64,000 nt of DNA from Chthonomonas sp. (GTDB taxonomy: Bacteria; Armatimonadota; Fimbriimonadia; Fimbriimonadales; Fimbriimonadaceae). The stretch's first letter is position 1, and every line of letters starts with the position of its first letter. The notes below the pieces were generated by a model. It was not told the origin of the DNA. It worked only from the letters and a program-made list of their open reading frames with translations, and did no database searches. The stretch is taken from the NCBI GenBank assembly GCA_016788115.1, contig JAEURR010000008.1, positions 1 through 64,000 of the forward strand. The letters run 5' to 3'. A program made the position numbers and the translations under genes. This document shows, piece by piece, positions 52,298 through 61,007 of this stretch.

Positions 52298-53518
52298 TCA
52301 AAGTGCGTTCAATGTTAGGCACGCGCGGAACTTCCCGGAGTCCTCGGAAGCTTCTAACTGCCAGCCATTGACCCTGGCCACCTCGCGGCAGATGCGGAGC
52401 CCAAGACCGTTGCCCGCTAAGTGCGTGTTGCCATTTGAGGGATTGGTGAATCGCAAGACATAACCAGGTTCACTTTCGCTACTAGCCATTGAGATAATTG
52501 ATCCCGAAGGAGAGTGTTTGACGGCATTCTCCAGTAGATTCCGCAATAGAAGAACGAGATGTTCTCTTGGCGCTGTTAGGCAAAATCCGTTGGGAGTCTG
52601 GACATCGAGCGTGGTCTCTTTCAGTTCCATCAAGGGCCGTAGATCGACCGCAATCTCGTCGATGATTTTCCTAACATCAACGGGTTCGCGCGTAACATTT
52701 GAAAGAGTTTGGGAGAGCCCCTGGAGTGTCAAGACAGCTTCGGTCAGGTTCTTGAGCCGATAGACCTGCTTTTGAACCTCAACCAGCGTGGCCTCTAGTT
52801 CATCCTTGTTCTGTTCGCTTCCCAGAGCCAAGTCAAGCTTTAGGAGCAAGGAGTGGATCGGCGTTCGCAACTCATGGGAGAGCGACGCGTAGCTTTTGAT
52901 CCTCTCTTCGCTCTCAGTCCTCAAATCTTGGATAAGCGAGTTGAGGGTGTCAACCAAGTTAACGACTTCGCGGTCTGTTGATGGCGTGGAAACAGCAAGG
53001 TTCGGGTCGGTTCTAGCTCCGTTCACTCGACTTACCAGCTTTGAAATCGGCTTGAGCGTTGCTCCCACGAGGAACCACGCCCCTGCGCCATAAGCGATCA
53101 GCCCCAGCCCGGTGATGGCGAATGCTAGCCGCTTGAGATTGTCCGACGACTGCTTTTCGGGCATGACGAAGAGCAGGATTCCCTCGTCGAGAACCTGCTG
53201 TTGAGTACCTCTCCGCTCGTTGCCGGGGGAGCGGTGCCTGGACTCCCAGAGGACGTTGCCCGACCGGTCAACTAAAGCAGCACCCGCACCTAGGGTATCA
53301 AGGCCGCTCTGATCATAGAGCTCGGCGATTCGTGAACGAGGGTTCGAACCCTGCAAATCCCTCGCAAGCCGATTGAAGGCGCGCTTAGCAACCGATTTTC
53401 GCTCTTGCAGATTGCTTTGTTCCGAAACCAAGAGTAGCCCTTGCACTGACGCAATCAGAAGGGGAATCCCAAGGATCAGAACCAAGAGGGTCATCTTCGC
53501 CCGGAGCGACCTCAGCAT
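52298..53518 (-). CDS. Sensor histidine kinase
   Basis: 406 residues. Two membrane helices (about 9-30 and 130-155) bracket a small extracytoplasmic domain; a HAMP region follows. The phosphorylated His is in SYASLSHELRTP. The ATPase domain has the N-box LLRNLLENAVKHS and the G2 box GNGLGLRICREVA; the G1 box is weak. Its start overlaps the response regulator stop by seven bases. It probably senses an envelope signal and controls the divergent phosphoesterase operon. Confidence 0.93.
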   Translation of the reverse strand: MLRSLRAKMTLLVLILGIPLLIASVQGLLLVSEQSNLQERKSVAKRAFNRLARDLQGSNPRSRIAELYDQSGLDTLGAGAALVDRSGNVLWESRHRSPGNERRGTQQQVLDEGILLFVMPEKQSSDNLKRLAFAITGLGLIAYGAGAWFLVGATLKPISKLVSRVNGARTDPNLAVSTPSTDREVVNLVDTLNSLIQDLRTESEERIKSYASLSHELRTPIHSLLLKLDLALGSEQNKDELEATLVEVQKQVYRLKNLTEAVLTLQGLSQTLSNVTREPVDVRKIIDEIAVDLRPLMELKETTLDVQTPNGFCLTAPREHLVLLLRNLLENAVKHSPSGSIISMASSESEPGYVLRFTNPSNGNTHLAGNGLGLRICREVARVNGWQLEASEDSGKFRACLTLNAL

Positions 53519-54183
53519 TTCTTTGGTGACTCCTGAATTCGATAGCCCACGCCGCGATCTGTGAGGATCAGTTTGCCGCTTGCCCCCAGTTTCTTGCGCA
53601 AGCCGCTGACGTAGACATCAATTACCTTGTCGTCGTAGAAATCTTGCTTCCACACCTTCTGCATGATGCTCGCGCGGGAGACCGTTCGGCCCTTCCCAAG
53701 CATGAGGTGTTCCAGAAGCGCAAACTCAGTAGGTGATAGATCGACTACTTGATCTTTAACAAGCACCGTTCGCGCAATCTGATCCAAGGTGATTGAGCCG
53801 ACCGTGAGTGTCGTGGCTGGAGCCGCGGTACGCCGGAGGTTTGCTCGAACCCGAGCGAGGAGTTCTGCAACCTCAAATGGCTTCGGAAGGTAATCGTCCG
53901 CTCCGGCATCCAGGCCAGCTACTTTGTGCTGGAGTTCGCCACGGGCAGTGAGGAAGATGATCGGAACGAGGTTGCCCTGGGCACGGAGTTCTCGGCAGAT
54001 TGCTAAGCCATCGACCCCCGGCAGCATGATGTCGAGAAGGATCAGGTCATAGGCGGTCGAGGTTGCTCGAGCGAGCCCTTGAGTCCCAGTCGTGGTGACT
54101 TCCACCTCGAATCCGTCGGCAGACAGCGCGGTTGCCAACGACTGACATACGCTTACCTCATCCTCGACGACCAGAATCTTCAC
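53512..54183 (-). CDS. OmpR-family response regulator
   Basis: 223 residues. The receiver has the acidic pair VVEDEVS, phospho-acceptor Asp in LILLDIMLPG and Lys in DYLPKPFE; the winged-helix output ends with VYVSGLRKKLG and DRGVGYRI. It is paired with the kinase downstream and divergent from the operon at 54281. A palindrome lies in the gap between them. Confidence 0.95.
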   Translation of the reverse strand: MKILVVEDEVSVCQSLATALSADGFEVEVTTTGTQGLARATSTAYDLILLDIMLPGVDGLAICRELRAQGNLVPIIFLTARGELQHKVAGLDAGADDYLPKPFEVAELLARVRANLRRTAAPATTLTVGSITLDQIARTVLVKDQVVDLSPTEFALLEHLMLGKGRTVSRASIMQKVWKQDFYDDKVIDVYVSGLRKKLGASGKLILTDRGVGYRIQESPKKC

Positions 54184-54222
54184 CTATATGTGTTGACGGT
54201 TTCGCCATCGAGCGGTTCGCTT

Positions 54223-54240
54223 GGTTAGAGTTTTCTAACC
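54223..54240. promoter_or_regulatory. Candidate operator between regulator and phosphoesterase operon
   Basis: GGTTAGA and TCTAACC form a perfect 7-base inverted repeat around GTTT, in the 97-base divergent gap. Size and place suit a regulator binding site; binding by the adjacent regulator is inferred. Confidence 0.5.
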
Positions 54241-54280
54241 TTTCCGAACTAGGAAAGGGCTGATCCGTCTTTTGCTGTTG

Positions 54281-55783
54281 ATGGAAAAGTTGAGCATATT
54301 GGGTATTGCCCTGCTGGTTACAGGCGGCGTTTTTGTACAAGCGACGCAACAAGAAAAGCTGGAACGGCGCGGCGGGCAGAACTCTGGACGCTCCAGGGAC
54401 TATCCCTTGCCTACGAAGGCATGGGCTGAAGGCTCAATCATTCAAGGGAATGTGACGAACTCCTCGGCGGAGTTCGCGATCCACTTCAAGAGCGATGCAG
54501 AAGCTACGATCGAGTACGGTACAATCGGCAATCCTTTCCCTCAGAAGTCTCCCCAATTCTCCCTCAAGGCAGGAGTTCCGTTTCAAACGAAACTAACCGG
54601 CCTCAAGCCAAGCACCGCTTACTCCTATCGACTTCGCTTCACGAAAGCGGGGGAAGGTGCCTCGGAGACCAGCCCGACCTACCGAATTCAAACTCAGCGA
54701 AAGCCGGGCGAGGAATTCATGTTCTTTGTTCAGGGCGATTCTCACCCAGAGCGAACTCCCAAGATGCACATTCCAGCCCTGTACGAGCGCATCTTGTTGA
54801 CTGCCGCAGCTCAAAACGCAGACCTCTACATTTGCCTCGGAGATGACTTCAGCGTTGACACTTTGCGTGAGCGAACCAAAGAGACAGTGGAAGGAGTTTA
54901 TACAAAGCAGGTTCCTTATTTGGGGTTAGTTGGGCACTCCGCACCGATCTACTTGGTGAACGGGAACCACGAGCAAGCTGCAAAAGCGAACCTCGATGGG
55001 ACCCCGGATAGCCTCGGAGTTTGGACGCAGAACGCCCGAAACAGAAACTTTGTCCAGCCCGCTCCAGACGGGTTCTTCTCCGGCAATACCGAGCCGGTGG
55101 AGTACATTGGTCTGCTCCGAAACTACTTCGCATGGACGTGGGGCGACGCCTTGTTCGTCGCGATTGACCCCTATTGGCATTCCGCTTCCGTAGTCGATAA
55201 CACGGCTGGGAAAGGGCCAAAAGACGAAGGGGGCGGAAAGCGCAATCGAAACCTCTGGGACATCACGCTTGGCGAGGCTCAGTACAAGTGGCTTACCAAA
55301 ACTTTGCTGGAAAGTAAAGCAAAGTACAAGTTCGTTTTTGCTCACCATGTGAACGGAACCGGGCGAGGCGCGATTGAAAACGCGACGCTCTACGAATGGG
55401 GCGGACGCGACCCCCGAGGCGGCGACCTCTTCAAGACCAAGCGTCCGGGTTGGGATTTGCCCATCCATCAACTCTTTGTCAAAGCGGGCGTCAGCATCTT
55501 CTTCCAAGGTCATGACCACATTTACTGCAAGCAAGAACTGGATGGCGTGATCTACCAGTCGTGCCCGTGTCCCGCTGATCCAACCAACAGCCTCATCAAC
55601 GGCGACGCGTATCGCAGCGGCGAGAAAGTTCCGGGCGCGGGTCTCGTCCGAGTCACCGTCGGCCCAAATCAAGCGAAAGTGGACTATGTCCGCGCTTACG
55701 AGCCTGCCGCAGAAGTGGATGGCAAGAAGCACGGCGAAATCGCCCACACCTACTCTGTGAAACCCAAAGGAGCATCGAAATGA
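54281..55783 (+). CDS. Secreted purple acid phosphatase-like metallophosphoesterase
   Basis: 500 residues from ATG 54281; TTG 54272 is an alternative with better ribosome-site spacing. A signal peptide is followed by a Gln/Arg/Gly-rich stretch (about 28-45), then a fibronectin-like beta-sandwich with LTGLKPSTAYSYRL. The metallophosphoesterase domain has the full set: QGDSHPE, LGDDFSVDT, NGNHEQ, AHHVNG and QGHDHIY. This is the order of purple acid phosphatases and PhoD-like enzymes. It probably hydrolyses phosphate esters outside the cell. Its stop overlaps the next start (ATGA). Confidence 0.88.
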   Translation: MEKLSILGIALLVTGGVFVQATQQEKLERRGGQNSGRSRDYPLPTKAWAEGSIIQGNVTNSSAEFAIHFKSDAEATIEYGTIGNPFPQKSPQFSLKAGVPFQTKLTGLKPSTAYSYRLRFTKAGEGASETSPTYRIQTQRKPGEEFMFFVQGDSHPERTPKMHIPALYERILLTAAAQNADLYICLGDDFSVDTLRERTKETVEGVYTKQVPYLGLVGHSAPIYLVNGNHEQAAKANLDGTPDSLGVWTQNARNRNFVQPAPDGFFSGNTEPVEYIGLLRNYFAWTWGDALFVAIDPYWHSASVVDNTAGKGPKDEGGGKRNRNLWDITLGEAQYKWLTKTLLESKAKYKFVFAHHVNGTGRGAIENATLYEWGGRDPRGGDLFKTKRPGWDLPIHQLFVKAGVSIFFQGHDHIYCKQELDGVIYQSCPCPADPTNSLINGDAYRSGEKVPGAGLVRVTVGPNQAKVDYVRAYEPAAEVDGKKHGEIAHTYSVKPKGASK

Positions 55784-57120
55784 TCAAGATCAACTCATTC
55801 CCAACCCTCGTGACGGCCCTTTTCGTAGGCTCAGGCGTCGCCGGAGCCATATATGCCCAGGATGCGAAGGCACGGGCGGCGGAAGTGGACAAGTCCTTTT
55901 CGCCATTCGCACCCGGTGTGAAGACTCGCTCCGATGACAAGAACTTCTACGTGGAATCCAACGGCCTGCCCGACCACGAGATGATGACGGGAATCACCGC
56001 CTGGCAACAGCAAGTTCCGCTTCCTCAAAAGTACACCGGAACCAACGCCTGGCTGTTTCCACTCTTCCCGGTTCCCGCAAAAGAGCCGATGAGCGCGAAG
56101 ACGAACTTCTTCCGTGGAGCCATCGCTATTGCGGCCAACGGAGTGCCGATCTTCAACCCGATCAAGAACGACGGTCGCACGGATACATTCCTCGCAGGAG
56201 AGCTTGACAAGTGGGGCGGGCATAGCGGTCGAGGGGACGACTATCACTATCACATCCCGCCGCTAATCTTGCAGCAAAAACTCGGGAAGTCACTTCCGGT
56301 TGCTTACGCGCTCGATGGATACGCGATCTACGGGCTTACTGAGCCTGATGGGACGGTTCCCAAGGACTTGGACAGTTTCAACGGTCACGAGACTCGCAAA
56401 CTCGGATATCACTACCACGCGACGAAGACGTATCCGTACCTCAACGGAGGCTTCCATGGCGAAGTAGTCGAAAGGGGTGGGCAGGTCGATCCCCAGCCTA
56501 GAGCGACCAGTCCCCGCGAAGCGACATCCCCTTTGCGTGGAGCAATAATCACTGGCTTCACTACTCTTGAAAAGGGAAAGAGGTACTCGCTGACCTACAC
56601 GATTGACGGTCAGACAAGCAAGGTCAACTACCAAATCAACGCCGATGGCAGCGTGAAGTTCGACTTCGTTGATCCGTCAGGCAACGTCAAATCCGAGACT
56701 TACAAAGGTCGAGCTGAACGTGGCGGAGGCGGGGGGCAAGGGCGTCAAGGTGAACAGGGGCGCGGAGGCCAACTCGGACCGCCACCCGGACCGCGTAAGC
56801 CGTGGTTTGTCGACCACGCGAAGGGTCTTGATGCCAACAAGGACGGAGAAGTCTCTAAGGCAGAAGTCACCGATCAATGCAAAGAGGCGTTCAAGGGTTA
56901 CGCGGGCACATCGGATTCCATCAAGGTAGGAGACCTGCCCAACCTGCGCACAGTTCGGAATGAGATCGGCGGGTTCATGAAGGTACATGCAAAGGAGCTG
57001 GATCAGAACGGCGACGGGAAGATCACCGAAAAGGAGACTATCGACACGATGCTCCGCATGTTCGACAAGCAAGACAGGAATGGAGACGGAAAGCTATCGG
57101 GAACGGAGTTGGAAGGATGA
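55780..57120 (+). CDS. YHYH-domain protein with C-terminal EF-hands
   Basis: 446 residues with a signal peptide (1-27). The YHYH domain has RGDDYHYHIPP and a second HYHATKTYPY. A Gly/Gln/Arg-rich linker (about 315-345) leads to two or three EF-hand loops (DANKDGEVSKAE, DQNGDGKITEKE, DRNGDGKLSGTE). YHYH proteins are of unknown function and bind metals by their histidines only as a guess. It overlaps both neighbouring genes by four bases. Confidence 0.85.
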   Translation: MIKINSFPTLVTALFVGSGVAGAIYAQDAKARAAEVDKSFSPFAPGVKTRSDDKNFYVESNGLPDHEMMTGITAWQQQVPLPQKYTGTNAWLFPLFPVPAKEPMSAKTNFFRGAIAIAANGVPIFNPIKNDGRTDTFLAGELDKWGGHSGRGDDYHYHIPPLILQQKLGKSLPVAYALDGYAIYGLTEPDGTVPKDLDSFNGHETRKLGYHYHATKTYPYLNGGFHGEVVERGGQVDPQPRATSPREATSPLRGAIITGFTTLEKGKRYSLTYTIDGQTSKVNYQINADGSVKFDFVDPSGNVKSETYKGRAERGGGGGQGRQGEQGRGGQLGPPPGPRKPWFVDHAKGLDANKDGEVSKAEVTDQCKEAFKGYAGTSDSIKVGDLPNLRTVRNEIGGFMKVHAKELDQNGDGKITEKETIDTMLRMFDKQDRNGDGKLSGTELEG

Positions 57121-58478
57121 GGATTTCAGTTCTCAGCGGAATTCTCCTCGGAGCGGCATCGATCACTGCCTTTACCATGCAGGGGCGGCAAGATGGAGGT
57201 CAGCGGCAAGGTCCGCCAGCTCCGATCTACCGGACAGAAGTTCCGGTCAGCGAACTCGATGTTATCGCCGGAGCAACCACCGACAACAGCATCATCTTGA
57301 GTATTCGTGGCAAAAGCGAACCAACTCCCGCGCTAGTTATTCGTGAGGGCGGTAAGACTATCCCTTGCCCCAAAGTCACCCTGTCCGGTGGGAAAGCGGT
57401 CGAAGTTTCGGTGAAGGACCTCAAAGCAGGAACGACCTATGAATACACCCTGACTCAAGGAGCGTCGAAGGTTGAAGGGCGGTTTACGACGGCTCGGAAG
57501 ACTGGGCAAGATTTCACATTTGCCATTCAAGCCGACAGTCATCTGGATGGGAACACTGACCTGAAAGTGCTGGAGCGAACCCTCGACAACATCGTCAAAG
57601 ACAAGCCGGACTTTCTTGTCGATCTCGGCGACACCTTCATGGTGGACAAGTATCCGAACTTCAAGGATGCGGCCAAGCAATACGACGCCCAGCGCTACTG
57701 GTTTTCCCGCATGGGATCGCAGATGTCGGTCTTTCTGTGCCTTGGCAATCACGACGGTGAAGTCGGCTGGCCGGGACGCGGCGGCGAAGACATGGCATCA
57801 TGGGCTCGAGAGCAACGGGAAGCGATCTTCCCCGTGATTCGCCCGAACGATTTCTACTCCGGTGCTCCCAAGAAGGGCCTCTGGTATTCGTGGAATTGGG
57901 GCGACGCGACGTTCATCATCCTCGATCCATTCGTTGCCACCACCAGAAAAACCCGAGGTGATGAGGATGGTTGGAACTGGACGCTGGGAAAAGAACAGTT
58001 CGATTGGTTCGCCAAGACGCTCAAAGAATCAAAGGCGAAGTTTAAGTTCGTTTTCATCCACCACCTTGTGGGTGGCTTTGGGGGTGCAGAAGCCCGGGGC
58101 GGTGTCGAGGCCGCAGACCGCTTCGAGTGGGGCAACAAGGAGGAGTTCCCTGCTCAACGCAAAGGTTGGGCTGAGCCCATTCATGCCCTGATGGTCAAGT
58201 ACGGCGTGACCGCCATGTTCCACGGGCATGACCACCTCTACGTTCGCCAGGAGAAGGATGGGGTGGTGTATCTCGAGGTTCCTCAGCCTGGCCATCCTAG
58301 GGACAACGCGATTGGGAGTGCTGAGAAGTATGGTTACAAGTCCGGAACTATTCTGGGAAGCTCGGGCCATATCCGGGTAACCGTCGGGCCAAATGCTGCC
58401 AAGCTGGATTACGTCAAATCGCTTTCAGGGTCGGAGAACGGCAAAGTTGTGGATAGCGTGGAGGTTAAGGCGAAGTGA
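57117..58478 (+). CDS. Second secreted metallophosphoesterase
   Basis: 453 residues. Signal peptide, then QGRQDGGQRQG (about 22-32), then a beta-sandwich domain with KDLKAGTTYEYTL. The catalytic motifs are QADSHLDG, LGDTFM, GNHDGE, HHLVGG and GHDHLY. It is of the same broad family as the 54281 protein but clearly a separate gene with low overall similarity. The stop overlaps the next start (GTGA). Confidence 0.88.
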   Translation: MRISVLSGILLGAASITAFTMQGRQDGGQRQGPPAPIYRTEVPVSELDVIAGATTDNSIILSIRGKSEPTPALVIREGGKTIPCPKVTLSGGKAVEVSVKDLKAGTTYEYTLTQGASKVEGRFTTARKTGQDFTFAIQADSHLDGNTDLKVLERTLDNIVKDKPDFLVDLGDTFMVDKYPNFKDAAKQYDAQRYWFSRMGSQMSVFLCLGNHDGEVGWPGRGGEDMASWAREQREAIFPVIRPNDFYSGAPKKGLWYSWNWGDATFIILDPFVATTRKTRGDEDGWNWTLGKEQFDWFAKTLKESKAKFKFVFIHHLVGGFGGAEARGGVEAADRFEWGNKEEFPAQRKGWAEPIHALMVKYGVTAMFHGHDHLYVRQEKDGVVYLEVPQPGHPRDNAIGSAEKYGYKSGTILGSSGHIRVTVGPNAAKLDYVKSLSGSENGKVVDSVEVKAK

Positions 58479-59446
58479 TCCGTGCTGTCATGCTCGCCTT
58501 AATCGCATTACTCGGGCAGATTGCTTCAGCCCACGATCTGGATTTGACGCTGATCAAGGTGAACCGAGGGCAGACCAGCTCAACGATTCAAGTCATCACG
58601 CCCCTCAGTCGGCTGGTTCATACCGCTCGTTTGGGAGATCATCCATCCGCCCCGGCTTTGGACATGGCGGTTCGAGAACGGTTGAGATTCGGGGCAGATA
58701 CTCCGGCCCAACTGAACGCCAACAGTCAATCCGACACTCTGACCTGGTCTGTTGTAGTGGAGCACCAACCCAAGTTCAGTAGCAGATTTGATGAGTCCAC
58801 GCCATCAGCCCAAACTATTGTCGCAACCTACGAGAACGGTGCTCTGAAGTCCGAAGTTGTGCTCGAAGCAGAGAAACCACTGCCCACGGTCACAGGCATG
58901 CTTGGAACCGGCATCCACCACATCCTTTCGGGACTGGATCACATCTTGTTCGTGCTCGGCCTTGCCTTGCTCGGCGGCGGTTGGAAAACCATCCTCAAGG
59001 TGCTGACGGCATTCACAGTAGCCCACTCGGTCACTTTATGCGCTGCTGCAACGGGATTGATTCACGGAAACTCCCGGATTGTAGAACCGGTGATCGCCAT
59101 CTCTATTGTCACTTTAGCAATCGAATGTATGAGGCAATCAAAGAAGCCGGGCGACGACAACCTCCGGCTGAGGATAGCCATCGCTTTCGGGTTTGGGCTT
59201 ATCCACGGATTCGGATTTGCCGGAGGATTGATCGGGCTTGGGCTCCAAGGCAATCAGCTGGTGCGAAACCTCCTGTCGTTTAGCGTAGGCATCGAACTCG
59301 GACAGATTGCCATTCTCGTACCAGGGTTGCTGCTCCTGGTTCTGGTGTCGAGAGCGGGCAAAGAGCGAGCGCATATGTTCTCATTGGCTACCTCCGTCTG
59401 CGTCGGCATGATCGGATGCTTCTGGTTTGTGGAGCGTGTTCTTTGA
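58475..59446 (+). CDS. HupE/UreJ-type membrane protein
   Basis: 323 residues starting with GTG. A signal-like start is followed by a soluble extracytoplasmic region of about 110 residues, then about six membrane helices. HHILSGLDHILFVLGL and FGLIHGFGFAGGL carry the conserved histidines of the HupE/UreJ_2 family. Some relatives transport nickel or cobalt, but the soluble N-terminal domain and this gene context leave the substrate unknown. It is the only integral membrane protein of the operon. Confidence 0.82.
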   Translation: MIRAVMLALIALLGQIASAHDLDLTLIKVNRGQTSSTIQVITPLSRLVHTARLGDHPSAPALDMAVRERLRFGADTPAQLNANSQSDTLTWSVVVEHQPKFSSRFDESTPSAQTIVATYENGALKSEVVLEAEKPLPTVTGMLGTGIHHILSGLDHILFVLGLALLGGGWKTILKVLTAFTVAHSVTLCAAATGLIHGNSRIVEPVIAISIVTLAIECMRQSKKPGDDNLRLRIAIAFGFGLIHGFGFAGGLIGLGLQGNQLVRNLLSFSVGIELGQIAILVPGLLLLVLVSRAGKERAHMFSLATSVCVGMIGCFWFVERVL

Positions 59447-60129
59447 AGGCCATTGCACTATCCTCGTTGGCTGTCGCTGGGTTGCTGGCAATCGTGTGGG
59501 CGCAAGGCGGCAGGCAGAATGGTGTGGTCAAACCCGACCTTCGCGACACAGTAAAAGCCAGCATCTATGCGGACAACTGGTTTGTGCTCTACATCAACGG
59601 CAAGCAGGTCGCAGTTGACCCCATCGACTTCCTGCCTCACAACGTGGTCACGCTCGACATCCTGCCCGAATACCCAATGACTATTGCGGTGATGGCGATG
59701 GACAACGCCGACCCCAAGACCGGGTGCGAATACGGGACGAGCATCGGGGACGGCGGTTTCATTCTGAAGTTCGCCGATGGAACCGTCTCGAATGCGAGCT
59801 GGAAGGCGAAGTCCTTCTTCACTGGCCCCTTGGAGCGCAACACTGCCAACCCCAAGGTCGCCCGCTCCCAAATCCCGAACAAGTGGTTTGTCCCGAGCTT
59901 CGACGATTCCAGTTGGGGCAATGCGACCGAGTTTTCGGAGCAGGAAGTCGGTCCCAAGAAGACGTTCTATGACTTCGATTTCAAAGACGCCAAGTTCATC
60001 TGGAGCAAGGATCTTGCCCTGGATAACACGGTGATTTTCCGGACTCGCATCGAAAAGCCGGGGTGGAAGCCCCGGTGGACGACGAAGCCCGATCTCGACA
60101 TCAGCCGACCGAACGGCGGCAACGACTGA
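59443..60129 (+). CDS. Secreted protein of unknown family, beta-rich
   Basis: 228 residues from TTG 59443, which overlaps the stop of the previous gene as TTGA; signal peptide KAIALSSLAVAGLLAIVWAQ. The mature start is GGRQNG, then a beta-rich body with NWFVLYINGKQV and WFVPSFDDSSWGNATEF, like galactose-binding or sugar-binding sandwich domains. The tryptophans and Asp-Asp loops fit sugar or metal binding, but there is no firm match. Confidence 0.68.
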   Translation: MKAIALSSLAVAGLLAIVWAQGGRQNGVVKPDLRDTVKASIYADNWFVLYINGKQVAVDPIDFLPHNVVTLDILPEYPMTIAVMAMDNADPKTGCEYGTSIGDGGFILKFADGTVSNASWKAKSFFTGPLERNTANPKVARSQIPNKWFVPSFDDSSWGNATEFSEQEVGPKKTFYDFDFKDAKFIWSKDLALDNTVIFRTRIEKPGWKPRWTTKPDLDISRPNGGND

Positions 60130-60141
60130 CATAGGAAACAA

Positions 60142-60816
60142 ATGAAAAAGACACTCACAATTATCATCGCGCTGGTCGCGGTTTCATCATTCGCTTTCGC
60201 CCAACAAGGTGGCGGACAACGTGGCCAGGGAGGAGGCAAGGGACAGGGTCAAGGACAAAAGCAAGGCGGACAAAATCAGCGTCAAGGCGGTGGAAACGGA
60301 GCGGCGCGGCTGCTGGCAATGCCGAGCGTTCAAACCGAGCTAAACCTCACTTCCGACCAAAAGTCGAAAATCGCTGCATTGGTTCCTCAGCGCGGTCAAG
60401 GAGGCCAAGGTGGCGGGCAGCGTGGTCAAGGCGGAGGAGAGCAAGGTGCGAATCGCGCCAGCCAAGCAGACCTTGACAAAAAGCTCGCCGAGATTCTTGA
60501 TGACAAGCAGGAGGCTCGTCTTGCGGAACTCGTGATTCAGCGTGCAGGTAATCGAGCTGTGCTCGATGAAAAGGTAGCCACAAAACTCGCAGTGACCGCT
60601 GAGCAGAAGTCGCAGCTTGCTGCACTTCGGGAAAAGCAGCGAGCCGGTCGTCAACGCGGTGGCCAACAGGGCCAGGGAACAGATCGCGAAGCCGCCCGTG
60701 CTGCTCGCGAGAAGATGGAGAAGGAACTCGACACCGAGATCGGTAAGATTCTCACCGAGAAGCAAAAGGCCGAGCTGAAAACGCTCGGCGGCAAGCCGTT
60801 CAATTTCGATAACTGA
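60142..60816 (+). CDS. Secreted Gln/Gly-rich Spy-like protein
   Basis: 224 residues. A signal peptide (1-20) is followed by a dense Gln/Gly/Lys/Arg tract (21-53), then a helical part with ELNLTSDQKSKIAAL and LAVTAEQKSQLAALREK, two LTxxQ-like motifs of the CpxP/Spy family. Further GQGGQ tracts break the helices. CpxP/Spy proteins are periplasmic chaperone-like regulators that respond to envelope stress, including metals. An AGGAAACA site precedes the ATG. Confidence 0.75.
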   Translation: MKKTLTIIIALVAVSSFAFAQQGGGQRGQGGGKGQGQGQKQGGQNQRQGGGNGAARLLAMPSVQTELNLTSDQKSKIAALVPQRGQGGQGGGQRGQGGGEQGANRASQADLDKKLAEILDDKQEARLAELVIQRAGNRAVLDEKVATKLAVTAEQKSQLAALREKQRAGRQRGGQQGQGTDREAARAAREKMEKELDTEIGKILTEKQKAELKTLGGKPFNFDN

Positions 60817-60828
60817 ACCCTGTATCCG

Positions 60829-60865
60829 TTGACGGGCCCAAGAAAGCTCACCTTGGACCCGTCAA
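60829..60865 (+). terminator. Hairpin after the phosphoesterase operon
   Basis: TTGACGGG-CCCAAG pairs imperfectly with CTTGG-ACCCGTCAA over 13 of 14 positions. It has only a weak T run. It lies at the left edge of repeat copy C. Confidence 0.55.
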
Positions 60866-60967
60866 GAAAGTTCTAAGTGCGTCCACTTCGGTGTACCAGC
60901 ACCCCTTAGGTTCAAAGCGCGATTTAGCTCAGGTTCAAAAACTGAACCAACCGGACGGGATTAGAAC
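60861..60967 (+). repeat. Island repeat copy C
   Basis: 107 bases; same orientation as copies A and B, 11 mismatches from B. The hairpin GTCCAC-TTCG-GTGTAC has one mismatch here. The end reads CCGGACGGGATTAGAAC. It separates the phosphoesterase operon from the helicase-nuclease gene. Confidence 0.8.
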
Positions 60968-61007
60968 ATTTACGCCAAGGAAATGTCTCCAAGCGTGTGC
61001 GTTTGCG

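Noticed and set aside
60142-60450. Simple-sequence repeat tract as a phase-variation site
   Set aside because: The Gln/Gly coding tract is imperfect at the DNA level and keeps the frame; there is no long identical unit run.
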